Of a stretch of 64,000 bases of DNA, positions 1 through 11,500 are shown piece after piece; position 1 is the stretch's first letter; every line of letters begins with the position of its first letter. Origin of the DNA: Caenorhabditis remanei (taxonomy: Eukaryota > Nematoda > Chromadorea > Rhabditida > Rhabditidae). The notes under the pieces were generated by a model. The model was not told the origin of the DNA. It saw only the letters and a list, made by a program, of their open reading frames with translations, and did not search any database. A program made the position numbers and the translations under genes. The stretch is from assembly GCF_010183535.1 (NCBI RefSeq), contig NC_071330.1, forward strand, positions 2,957,717-3,021,716, in the 5' to 3' direction.

Positions 1-1063
1 GCTTGTCTATCAACAGATAGACCATTTGGAAGTGACAATTTTGCAGTTTTCAGCAATTTACAATATAGAAAATATGTGGATCCGATGACCGCGGCCGCCA
101 ATGTTAGAGCTGTCTCGTTGGTCATTTTCCTGGAAAATAAGAAATGTTTGTTGTAAGATTTATAAGGATACGGAAGTAATATAAGTTGAAAGATCTAGAA
201 ACCGTAAATACGTGTTCTTATACAATATAAACTTTTGGCTAGTTTAGTGTACTTTATAGTGTTAAATAGTCTTCTTGAGAGGGGGCCATAAGTCGCTTAT
301 TTTGAAGTCATAATTTCAGTCACAACACAGAAAAAGTGGTCTTGTGGTTCAGAGTTTCTATAGTATTGGAAAATCAAAAGAAAATGAAACTGAACCACTA
401 AATTGTTTCAAATTTTTGCGAGTAAATTGATAACATCTTTCGGATCAGGGCTGGGCAAATTATTTGACCACGTTTTCAGTTCACCGTGACCCCACAACCT
501 TGTTCCCTGAATTGAGTCACCTAATGCAAGAATTGGTAATTGGTAATTAAAAACAGCCTAGAAAGTTTTGAACAGATTGGTCAACTTGCACCAAAGTTAT
601 CAAACATTCAAAACAAGAAATCAAATAATTTGCCCAGACCTGTTTCGGATCACTGAAATTTTGAAATGAAAATTGATTAATTTCTGCAAGTAGAGTAATC
701 ATGAGGTTTTGTCTTGAAGCAGTAGCACTGGGGAGTCTAGGAAAATAATTTGGAGTTACAGACACAGAGGACCACCGTTTTAGTTGATAGTCGTGAGTAT
801 TCTGCTAGACATTAACGGGTTCGGTCATGTTTAATACAGGAAGTTCCAGTTAAGAAGGTCCCACTTTCCAAAACATAAATATGTATTCTAATGACATGAT
901 CCTAACCTCGCTTCATTCTGTTACTGCACAAGATTTTGATTCATTTTCTGAATGTTTACTTTTTACAAAGCATTCATTCTTTAGTCCAAACTAATCTTAA
1001 TAGGGAACCGGAACCTTACTAGGGAACCACGCGGAGTAGCAACTTCAGTTTAAGTGCTAAAAT

Positions 1064-1455
1064 TACCGTAAAAATTGTATTTGAGGTGCCCCTGGTGCCC
1101 TCCGACGGACCCTTTGAACAATAGAGGTGCACCCTCTAATTGAGGTGCCCTCCAGCAGTTTACACTTTTCTCTAAAATCATCATTAAATGCCTCCGAACT
1201 GTTCTCTCACATTACTATTTCAGTATTTTTATTGTTAAAAACGTAGTTTGCTATAAAAATTCAAGATTTTCTCCGTTTTTTTTGTTGTAAAAGTTCGATT
1301 AATTCGGCATAAAAAACTAATTAAATCAAACAAATTCAAAAGATAGTTGGGTATCGAGGTCTGGGGAATTCGTCGACAAAAATTAGAAGTGCACTCTCTA
1401 TTTGAATTGCACCTCTAATAGAGTTGCATGCACCTCAAATACAGATTTTATGGTA
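1064..1455. repeat. Foldback MITE, diverged copy (family ending TACCGTAAAAA)
   Basis: The left end reads TACCGTAAAAATTGTATTTG and the right end is its approximate inverse. The internal sequence, with repeated GAGGTGCCC and GAGGTGCAC units and a GTTGGGTATCGAGGTC block, matches the element at 3076-3540. This copy carries more substitutions in its ends, so it is probably the older one. Confidence 0.75.
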
Positions 1456-2622
1456 ACCCAAACTTTGGAGCTGAATTTCACCAAAGCTGTCAGAAATCGC
1501 GACCGGCCGAGGCCGCGGCTTTTTTCTGAAAATTTCAAATAGCCGCGGCTTTCTAGAGTTTCAACTGAAAACATGACTTGATATACTTTTGACTTTTTGG
1601 TACCAATTTGACAACCAGGGTTCGATCCTCACTGGTGGCAAAACTTTTTTGGGCCGACCGCGACTATTTGAAATTTTCATTGTGCGACTGCCTTGATTTC
1701 TCAAAACAGGGATGGCCACTGCAAGAACAGAATATAGATTCGGAATCAGGGAAACATCAGCTTCTCTAACCATTGCGTGAGTCTTGTTAGACTTACAGTA
1801 ATTTATTTTAATTAATTTTACTAATATATTCAAAGCTCCATAATACACTTCGGTAATGATCATATTCCTGAACCCTGGAGAGTAAGATTTCGGATAAGCT
1901 GAGCATACCTAAATATAAATAGTTTCCTAAAAAATCTTTAAAATTTCAAAAGCTTGCTCAAAAACCTTTTCCTGTCAAAAAGATATTGCTCTTTGTTAAA
2001 ACTAAATATTGAGAAAATCAAGAACCTATGTATATATTTTAAGAATTTGAGAAAAACCATGTACACATAAATACAGAATAATAAAATGACATAATGTAGA
2101 AAACAAGGAAGAACTATGACCCTAAACCAGTTGACTGAAAACTAAAAATATGGAACTACTACAGAAGGGCATAAAGAACAAAGAGAAGGAGAAGACAGAG
2201 AGACAGTAAATGACATGGGAATCATTGACAAGATAACCAAATACTATCTCTGTTTCTATTTTCTCTCTCGTCTCTCTCCATCTCACACACACACTCTCTC
2301 TCTGCTGTCTTATCAGTTATTTCCTACTGATGGACACAAAATCAAGATGGTTGAGAGACCTCCTTCTCCTTCTTCTTCTTCTTCACTGCTAATTACGACT
2401 GGAGAAAAAAGAGAGAAACAAAAACTGGCGTTTTCTTTTTTCTCTTTTCTCTCGTTTCGTTACGCAGGAAATGTGTTGTACGTATGAATTGGGTTTAAAG
2501 TGCATCGAATATGGTGCGATTCCGAAGAAATTATAGAGTTTGATTGGGGTGCTCTCCGGTTCCGGAATTTTATAATTAATGTTTAATTGTGACATTCAGT
2601 GTTGAACAGTGTTCTGTTTGTA

Positions 2623-3073
2623 CAGTACTGGCTATAAAGAATGCGACACTTGCAGTTTTTAGTTGAAAATTGTCAACTTTGAGAGTGTGTCATAATAAGA
2701 CTAACTGTCCCACAAAATAAATTTTTATGGATCGAACAGACCAGAAGTAGAACTTTATTTTTGTAGTTGACAACTTTTTCGTACGGACACTCCCTAGAGA
2801 GTTACATATCGTCAAAGTGATTTCTCCTTCAAACCAACCAATTTCAGTTCAAAATAGTGAGGTTTTTGAGCTATCGTCTTAAATTGACCATAACTCTCTA
2901 GGGAGCGTCCGTACAAAAAAGTTGTCAACTACAAAAATGGAGCTCTACGTTCAATCTATATGATTCATTAAAAATGTTCATGGTGTGACATTCAGAATTA
3001 CAATGGCACACTGTCAAAGTTGGTCATTTTCCACTGAAAACTGCCAAAGTTGATACCTTTTTGTCCGGTACTG
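2623..3073. repeat. Mariner/Tc1-type MITE, CAGTACTGG ends
   Basis: Inverted ends CAGTACTGGCTATAAAGAAT and a complementary right end finishing CCGGTACTG are flanked by TA on both sides (2621-2622 and 3074-3075). The arms carry a conserved inner motif, CACTCCCTAGAGAGTTACAT, next to GTTGTCAACTACAAAAATG. There is no transposase frame. A TA target and this terminus fit the mariner/Tc1 superfamily. The same family recurs at 4892-5341 and, in expanded form, at 25820-27793. Confidence 0.8.
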
Positions 3074-3075
3074 TA

Positions 3076-3540
3076 TACCGTAAAAACTGTATTTGAGGTG
3101 CCCCTCAATTTGATGTGCCCCTCTAATAGTGGTGCCCTCCGACAGACCCTTTGAGCAATAGAGGGGCACCCTCTAATTGAGGTGCCCCTCTAATACAGTT
3201 GCCCTTCAGCGATTTACACTTTTCTCTAATTTCATCATTAACTGACTCCGAACTGTTCTCTCTCATTACTATTTTAGCATTTTTGTTGTTAAAAACGTAG
3301 TTTGCTACAATAATTCAGGATTTTCTCCGTTTTTTTTTCGTAAAAGTTCGAAGTATTCGGCATAAAAAACTGAAGAAATCAAACAAATTCAAAAGATAGT
3401 TGGGTATCGAGGTCGGGCGAATTCGTCGGCGAAAAATAGAGGTGCACCCTCTATTTGAATTTCCCCTGTAATAATGGTGCCCTCCGACGGACCTTTTGAA
3501 CAATAGAGTTGCATGCACCTCAAATACAGTTTTTACGGTA
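3076..3540. repeat. Foldback MITE, TACCGTAAAAACTG ends
   Basis: The two ends are near-perfect inverted repeats of about 26 bases (TACCGTAAAAACTGTATTTG and its inverse CAAATACAGTTTTTACGGTA). The body is rich in GAGGTGCCCCTCTAAT-like units. It directly abuts the mariner-type element that ends at 3073. There is no open reading frame of note. Confidence 0.8.
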
Positions 3541-4325
3541 ATTAATGTTTAATTGTGACACACAGTGTTGAACAGTATTCACTTTGTATATCCGGATTTC
3601 CAAAATCTAAGTTTTCATTTTAATCAGAAGTAGCCGAATCAAAACTGACATGAATCACAACCACCTGGTCTAATTCCAATGGGTACAGTATAACCAGTTT
3701 CTGTTTTTAGTGCGGTGAAGCGTCAAAGGTGCGCCAGCCAATGTTTTGTAGGGAAATCTATAGAAACGATTCAGGCGGTTCTAGATGTATCTGTTTGTCC
3801 GGATGTCCTCGCATTCCATGATTAAATTTTTCCTGAAAAACGTTGTTTCCGGTTCTGATAACTTTCTAATCATAAATTACATTTTTATGTACACCTGTTG
3901 TTTGTGAAGAGTACATGTGACTTGATTGCCTTTCTGACGGGTTTTCTGGTAAACTGAAATACAGATTTTTTGTGGAAGAAAATGAATAGGAATTTGTGAA
4001 CCTCGAATCACAATTTTCAGACTATGCTCTATGGTACCTCCCAGATTGAGATGGTCCCGGATTGAAAGCTTGATATTCTGTAAGAAGATGAAGCATTTCT
4101 TTCAAAACTATCCCTTGCTTGAATTTCCGAGTATGAAATGAGACACAAACTGCCAGGAAACTCTGATCAGCCATCAGCAACCGTGTCGACGATGCCTCCG
4201 ATAATTTAAACAGAACTTGGCATTGGTTATCTGCACTTCTCTGAATACGGATGTCCAGAAATTTGACCGTGCACATTTCTGTTTACTGATTCTCTTAAAG
4301 TTTGTTCCGATTCTGAATGTTTCAA

Positions 4326-4739
4326 CGGCTCTATTCCAGTTTAGATGTCCTTTAAAAACTCGAACGTCCCTTAAAACCCGTCCTTTCAAACTTTATTTTC
4401 TTTGAAACGTCCTTTACAATGTTTAGACGTCCCAAAAAACGTTCAAACGCCCCATAAAATGTTTAGACGTCCCTTGAAACTCCAAAATATAGTTGTGAAT
4501 ATTTAGACGTCCCAAAAAGCGTTTGGATATTTCAAGGGACGTTTAAATATTTTATGGGACGTCTAAACGTTTTAGGGGACGTCTAAATGTTTTGTGGGAC
4601 GTCTAAACATTTTTGAGCATATTTGAAACCCCAAAGGACGTCTAAGTGCTCTAAAGGACGTATAAGTGTTTTAAGGGACGTCTAAGAGTGTTTTGGGACG
4701 TTCGAGTTTTAAAAGGACATCTAAACTGGAATAGAGCCG
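4326..4739. repeat. Foldback element of GACGTC-type units with 6-bp flanking duplication
   Basis: The ends read CGGCTCTATTCCAG and CTGGAATAGAGCCG and are flanked by the direct repeat TTTCAA (4320-4325 and 4740-4745). Between them are many units of the form TTTAGACGTCCC on the left arm and GGGACGTCTAAA on the right arm, so the element is one long imperfect hairpin built from a short tandem repeat. It contains no protein. Confidence 0.8.
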
Positions 4740-4891
4740 TTTCAACGTTCCTATGTGTGTCTCTGGATGTCCGATTGTCTTCTAGTGTCTTCTGGGCTTC
4801 AGATCAGGGCTGTGCGAAAATGTTTTTTCGAGCATTTTGGACCAGAAAATAAAATAAAAAATTCAAGAGAACTGACTGAAAATATGAGTTA

Positions 4892-5341
4892 CAGTACTGG
4901 CCATAAAGAATGCGACACTTGAAGATTTTAGTTGAAAATGGTCAACTTTGTGAGTGTGACACGGCCTTCCTGATAGTCTTACAATATTGATTGTTTATGG
5001 AGTATATAGATCACAAATAGAGCTTCATTTTTGTAGTTGACTACTTTTTTGTACGGACACTCCCTAGAGAGTTACATATCGTCAAAGTGATTTCTCACAA
5101 TTGTTGCCGTTTTACAGTGCTAAAAAGAGAGATTTTTGAGCTGATTACATTGTGTGCCTGTAACTTCTCAGGATGTGCCCGTACAAAAAAGTTGTCAACT
5201 ATCAAAATGAAGCTCTTTTTGTGATCTATACACTCCATAAACAAGCGATATTGTGAGACTATCAAGAAGGCCGTCTCGAACTCACAAAGTTGACCATTTT
5301 CAACTAAAAATTGTATGTCGCACTCTTTATGGCCAGTACTG
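4892..5341. repeat. Mariner/Tc1-type MITE, CAGTACTGGCCATAAAG ends
   Basis: The left end CAGTACTGGCCATAAAGAAT and its inverse ATTCTTTATGGCCAGTACTG-like right end are flanked by TA at 4890-4891 and 5342-5343. The internal arms repeat the CACTCCCTAGAGAGTTACAT and GTTGTCAACTA motifs of the copy at 2623-3073. It carries no transposase and is non-autonomous. Confidence 0.85.
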
Positions 5342-5480
5342 TACCAACGAATCGTAGAGTTTCCGTTTTCAACTGCATCAGATGCCCATCTTCATATGGT
5401 CACAGCAGTCCGAAACGTATGGTCGCGGAAATGCGCATTGTCGCACAACGGTTGGCACGGTGCCAAATTCAAATTTTACG

Positions 5481-5486
5481 TTTATT
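5481..5486 (-). promoter_or_regulatory. Polyadenylation signal of the LRR gene
   Basis: The minus strand reads AATAAA here, about 64 bases beyond the stop codon at 5552-5550. That is a normal distance for a short nematode 3' untranslated region. Confidence 0.5.
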
Positions 5487-5549
5487 TGTCGTATCCACGA
5501 CGCACACGCAACGCAACTCGGAAAAATTCAATCAGGAAAGTTTTTATTC

Positions 5550-8500
5550 TCAAAAAACCCAGAAAAATATTGCAAAATATACATAAAAAGTCAATGAATG
5601 AAATGTAACAAATGAGGTAATTGGTAGATGATTTGTCTCCAGTCCCTCACTATTCTCAGCTAAATCTAAACTGAAACACCGACTACCATAAAAGTGTAGA
5701 TCACAACGTGGATCTAAATCAATCGTGTCGAGACCAATAGGGTTACGGTAGTCGAGATAAGGATGACGGCAACATTCAAGTAGAGTGTTGTTCTGTAACT
5801 GGGCGCTGGAAATGGTTCCGAGGCCACGTGGACTGGAGAAAATAACGGAATGTTGCATTTTCAGAGTGGAAGAGATCTCGAAGAGAGGCTGGGTAGATTC
5901 TAGGAAACAAGAGTCAATGATTAGGTTTTCTATTCTAGAAAAACGAGTTGCATGGATTGGAATATGGGGTAGGCGGGAGAAATGTAGAAAGAGAGTCGAG
6001 ATTTTCAGATGGGATAAGCCAGAGGGACTGATTAGATCAATTTTTGAATTTGAGATTTCCCAAGATTGAAGAGATTGAGGGTCATGGGTCTCACCGCGAA
6101 CCATAGATACTGTAGAGTGGAAAATTTTCAAAACCTTCAAAGCTGCGGGTAACTCCATCACCAATAACTTAGAGGTTCTAAAAATGTAGATTTGAGAGAA
6201 CTTTGCAGATTTTTGGTCTAATGTCAGATGCTCACAATCTCCTAGAATAACTATGGAGATGTTAGAGTCAATTGGGAATCTGGAGGGAAGAGATGACGTG
6301 GAAGCTGTGCATGCACAATCTGCCAGAAGACTGGAGATCCTGCATGTGATTCCATGCTCCTCTATACTAATAGACCGGGGATCCACACATGGGGATTGAC
6401 TTGGTGGACGGCACCGATTATTGGAGATTTGATAGAGAAGAGGTGAATGTTTTGGTGAGTTGAGGAGGAATGAGTTGGTGGAACAGTCGGATGGAGAGCA
6501 GTCGATGGTGTTGTTAGCCAGAATGAATGAGGTTGGATGGGATGATGGGGAAGTAGAAGAGAGAAGTGATGGGGAGGGAGTTGAGGTGGTGAGGTCGTTG
6601 CCGGTGATGGAGAGTGTGGAAATCTAGAAAATTTTGATCTGGTGGTTATTAACTATTTCAAGATTTTAGCCGCAACTGCGCCCCATAGAAATTTTCTTTT
6701 GATTATTCTTTCCTGCGTCTTTCAATTTTTCACGAAATCCTTCTTAGTTTCGGTAGAGCGTGTTTGTCAGAAAGTCATGCTAATTGTAAGTTAATGTTTT
6801 TATACGAATATCAGTATCAGACTACAAGAGATTTCTGTTATAGGTTGTTCTAAGGTTTCATCTACGCACAAACGGAAACAGGAATAAATTTTCACAGGAA
6901 CAGAGCAGGGCCACTGTTCGAGAATGACAGAAATAATTTTTTCTCATACTTGCCACGGGCCAGATCAGCTTGGCCCGGAGACCGATCTGAACGTTATCAT
7001 ATTTTTTAAAACAAGAAAAATGTGCGTAGAAAATTGAGTGACGCAGAGAAAAAATATATTTTTCATAAGAATTTCGGTGGTGCGCAGTTGTGAAAACAGT
7101 CATCAGCTAATATTAGCAGAGCAATTTCGTTACAACTGCGCTCCACCGCAAACGAGAGAGTATCGGCGAGAGACGCAGAGTTTGTTCTGGCGCGAAACAG
7201 ATTTTCACCATTTTTGATCTATTTCCACAAGTTTTAATAATGTTTTTGCAAATTTCCGAGAGAAAATGTGAAAAATAGATCAAAAATGGTGAAAATCTGT
7301 TTCGCGCCACAACAAAACTCTGCGTCTCTCACCGATACTCTCTCGTTTGCGGTGGGGCGCAGTTGTAAGAAGGCGTGGGCTGCTAATAGGTAATTTTCAA
7401 GATAAAATTGGTAGAACGAGGTTGGAAACTCCTTCTCGAAACGAAATTATTTTTTTGATCATTCAAAACTTTCATGAAATTTTTTCAGTGAAACACTGGC
7501 CACATGCATCAATTAAAACTTTTAAAAAATCACCTGACTATCTCCATAAAATGCTTCGGATTCCATCATCATTATTCTATTCCCATTCATCTCAATCTCG
7601 TCAAACACTGAATCCTTGAACACATTCTTCTCGATATTCTCAATTTTTGAGTTTCTTATCCCCAACTTTCCAATAGTTGAGTTGTAAATCCAATCACTTT
7701 CGATCATTTCAATATCCATTCCATCAAAATCCACTGCTTTGATCTCTGACTTATTGATACTTGATCCATTGAAAATTTCAATTTTCGACTCTCCGAATCC
7801 CAAACTTTTTATTCGGGATTTTTCGATAGCTCTCGGTTTGATGGATGTGATTGTGGAGTGATTGAAGAATAATATTGATAGAGTGTAATTGGTGAAAGAG
7901 AATGAATCGAGGGATCCGATGGAGCAGTTGGAGAAGATAATCGAGTTAAGACTGGAAGTGATAGCAGCTTCCGGACGGAATACAGGGGTGTCGATGTCCT
8001 GGAAAATTGATATTTTTGAAAGTATAGTACGAGCGGCAAATGAACTAGTTACCCTGGAAACCGGTCCAATCCTTTGAATATTGGAACTTGTGATTTCCAA
8101 AACATTACATCCCAATTTGTATGGACTCATGATATTGAAGGTAGAGGATTCGATGAGACATCTGAAAAGAAAAGAATGATTTGCATACAAGGTTTTGGAG
8201 GAGTTTTACTGATTTCTAGAGAGAAGAAATGAACTACAGGAGTTATCGGGTCGGCAGGGTGGCCGAGGTAGAAAAAGCTTAACCTTCCGTTTTTAGCTTT
8301 CAAGATAATCTCTCACATAAACGTTATTTGTCAGAAAAAAATCCAGACAGCGCCTAGAAAACCACTGATAGCTCAGAGTTTTTTTTTAGTCCATCGCAAA
8401 ATCTCATTTTGTGGAATTAGTAGAAGTTTCAGTGTACCGATTAGCAAACTTTTTTAAAAGAAATGACGAGCAAGGAAAGAATACGTCCCGAATCAGAGCA

Positions 8501-11500
8501 GGTACTAATCAGCACCGACTAAACGATGGTTAAACGATATATTTAAGTCTTTAAGACAATATTTGACTGTTCTGATTCGTACCAGATCTAATCCGTTCCG
8601 ATTCGGGAGCAATTCTGAACCACAGAAAAGAACGCAACAGATTATTTTTTTATCGAAGGGGCTTTTCTACCTCGGCATCCTAGAAAACTATTCAAATAGA
8701 GGAATACAATGTCTCTATCCATCTGCTATGTCCACATTCACTTCGCACTATGTCTGGTGAATCCTCTGGGAAACCAAACAATACGACATCTTCCATTCAT
8801 TGCCTCCTAGCCTACACCGTCGACTATTCTCCCTAACCCTCTGCCCATTTGACCACAAGAATCGATAATTTGTTTCGAATGGAGCCTATTTTTCCCCTGT
8901 TTCGACTACCCGAGAAGGTCATCTTGGAAGTGATCAAAAATTTTGGTATGAATAAATTGTAAGTTTACTACATATTTTTGGGAGCATACTTCACACCGAT
9001 GGGGCCAGGCCAAAATCAAAATCACATTTCGGACCGGTTTCAAGGAAAGGTACCTATTTTTGACCGAAATTTAGAAATTTATTGGGCTTTTTTTTCGAAA
9101 AAGTGGAACTTTCGGTTATATTTCAAAATTCAATCAAAAACTAGTAATGCATCATAAATTTGTATTTTTTTTTAATTTAAAACTGAAAAAAATTCAAATT
9201 TTTGGTAAATAGAATAGGTAGCCTTCTGGAAACTGAGTCGGACCAATTTATATATATATATATATATATCCAGAAATTCCAGATTTCCAGAAATATTTTT
9301 TTAATATTATATATTTTCAGGTTCGAATTCTCTCTAATCTCAACGAAAACTAAGAATATCGCGGCGTTATTAGGAATAGCAGCTCAAACTGTTTGCATCT
9401 CCATCGGTCGTTTTGTTTTCGTAACTGTGTACGTTAGACCCAGTAATATGGAAATCACGTTTTTTAACGATCTGGTTGGTCAAGATTCATTGATTCATTT
9501 GGACTCCAATCAGCCTATTTCTGCTTATTTTTCAAATTATTATAACAGAAGAGTTCGATCATCGACTCTATTCAGTTTCAACAACTGGTTGGATCACATT
9601 AGGACTGTATTCAGTTATAGTAAACCACAAGATATGACTTTCTTGCGGGGTAACGACCGATTTGAAGTGGAATCGTTGAAAAATGCGATTAAAAGTGTGG
9701 ATCAGCTTTTTTTAACTGGAGAGAACTCTGAATCTCGGAATAGGGAACTTTTAGAACATTTCAAAAATGCCAACAAACTAATTCTAGAAAGGAATCCATT
9801 TGAAGAAGCTTGTGAAGTTCAAAAATACTTCATTCGAAATTTCAAAAGTATCGCATATTGTGATGACGTTTCACTTGATGATATGTTATTGGTTAACAGT
9901 AAGAGAGTCGAATTCTCCCGTCCGATATCTGAGAAACAATTCATTCGATTTCTCAAGCATTGGATTCGTGGATCTAATCCAAGACTGCAATTCATGAATC
10001 TATACATCGATATTGCTGATTTAGTAAACGGAGAGGTGTATTTGAAAGGAATCAACTGGATTGAAATAACTGAAGAGTCGAAGAAAGAAATCCGTCAAAA
10101 ACACGGAATTTATGATAATGAAATGGTTCAGATCAAACGGAACGACGGGACAACTGCTGTGTTTGTGCTTTATGAATTTGAGACTTTTATTTCTGTTTGT
10201 TTTTATGTTTTGTACTAATTGCGATGTTTGTGAAGTTATGTTTATCAGATTGTTCTGTACTTTCACGGCATCGCGAGGCGTAAAGTCCTGAGTACACCAA
10301 TTTGATTTTTTTTATTTTCGAGTTGCTTTGACTTCACGCCTCGCGATGTTGTGTACTTTCGAATTATATCTGTTTGAATGATTTTCTCTATCTAATTGCC
10401 TTTTTTCCATGTAATTTGTTTTATTTTATTGTTCGATCACCGTGAAGCAGAGATCGAGGCTAATACATAATGACTAAACTATACGACCACACAATTTCCA
10501 GAACATCTTTCTACAGAATTAATCTTTTCTGATTTTCGTGTTTAAGTTCACTTGTCGTATCTCTTGAAAAAATTGAACTCGGTGTACTTCTTGCACCTTG
10601 CGATATTATTCAAAAAATGGTTTTCCGGACATGAATGAAAAAGCCCTATTAACTATTATTTTTACAAGTTATAACAAGTTATATAAATAGAAGAATGCTA
10701 CGTCTCACTTATCCATCTGATATGTCCACATTCACTTCACACTATATCTGCAGAGGTCTACAGAATCCTCTGGGAAACCAAACAGTACGTCACCTTCCAT
10801 TCATTACCTCCTAGCCAACACCGTCGACTGTTCTCTCTAACCCACTGCCCAGTCAACCACAGGAATCAATAATTCGTTTCGAATGGAGCCTACTTTTCCG
10901 CTATTTCGATTACCCGAGAATGCCATCTTAGAAGTGATCAAGTATTTGGCTATAGATCCATTGTGAGTTTACTACATGCTCCAGGAACATACTTAACACC
11001 GATCGTCTCTGTCGGACCAATTTTTCGAATCTTTTTTCAGGTTTGAATTCTCCCTAATCTCCACAAAAACAAAGAATATTTCGACATCATTAGGAATAAC
11101 AGCTCAAGCTATTCGTATCGCCATTTCTCGTGATGTTGGAGTAACTGTATACGGTAGATACTTCAATATGAATTGCACTTTTTATAACGATTCGGTTGAT
11201 GCATTGATTCATTTGGACTCAAATCAACCTATTTCTGCTCATTATCGCGATCGCTATGAATGGAGAACAGTTCGATCATTCACTCCATTATTCAGTTTCA
11301 ACAACTGGTTGGATCACATTAAGACTGTATTCTGTTATAATAAACCACCAAATGTGGTTATCTGGGACGGAAATGAGAGATTTGAGATGAAATCGTTGAA
11401 AAATGTGATCAAAAGTGCCAATCGCCTTGCTTTAGCTGGAGACAATACTGAATTTCGATGCAGGGAAATTTTGGAACATTTCAAAAATGCCAACGAACTA

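Larger units (their letters stand above)
1..5549. other. Repeat-rich intergenic region downstream of the LRR gene
   Basis: I find no convincing gene here. The stretch holds at least five small foldback elements, listed separately, and a CT/GA-rich patch near 2250-2450. Open frames here are short and lie across repeats or low-complexity sequence. A short TRNA-like fragment near 1617-1650 carries a B-box-like GGTTCGATCC but no partner A box. The polyadenylation signal of the minus-strand LRR gene lies at 5481-5486. Confidence 0.6.

Noticed and set aside
1561..1863. Minus-strand open frame of 100 codons
   Set aside because: It crosses a TRNA-like scrap and repeat sequence, has no splice or start context, and its composition is unconvincing.
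2215..2487. Plus-strand open frame through a CTCTCT tract
   Set aside because: The translation is low-complexity Ser/Leu from microsatellite sequence.
7999..8052. Reading the LRR exon straight through this 54-base in-frame stretch
   Set aside because: It has a GTAACT donor and a TTTTCCAG acceptor, a typical nematode intron length, and its translation breaks the repeat pattern, so I treat it as an intron, though retention would keep the frame.
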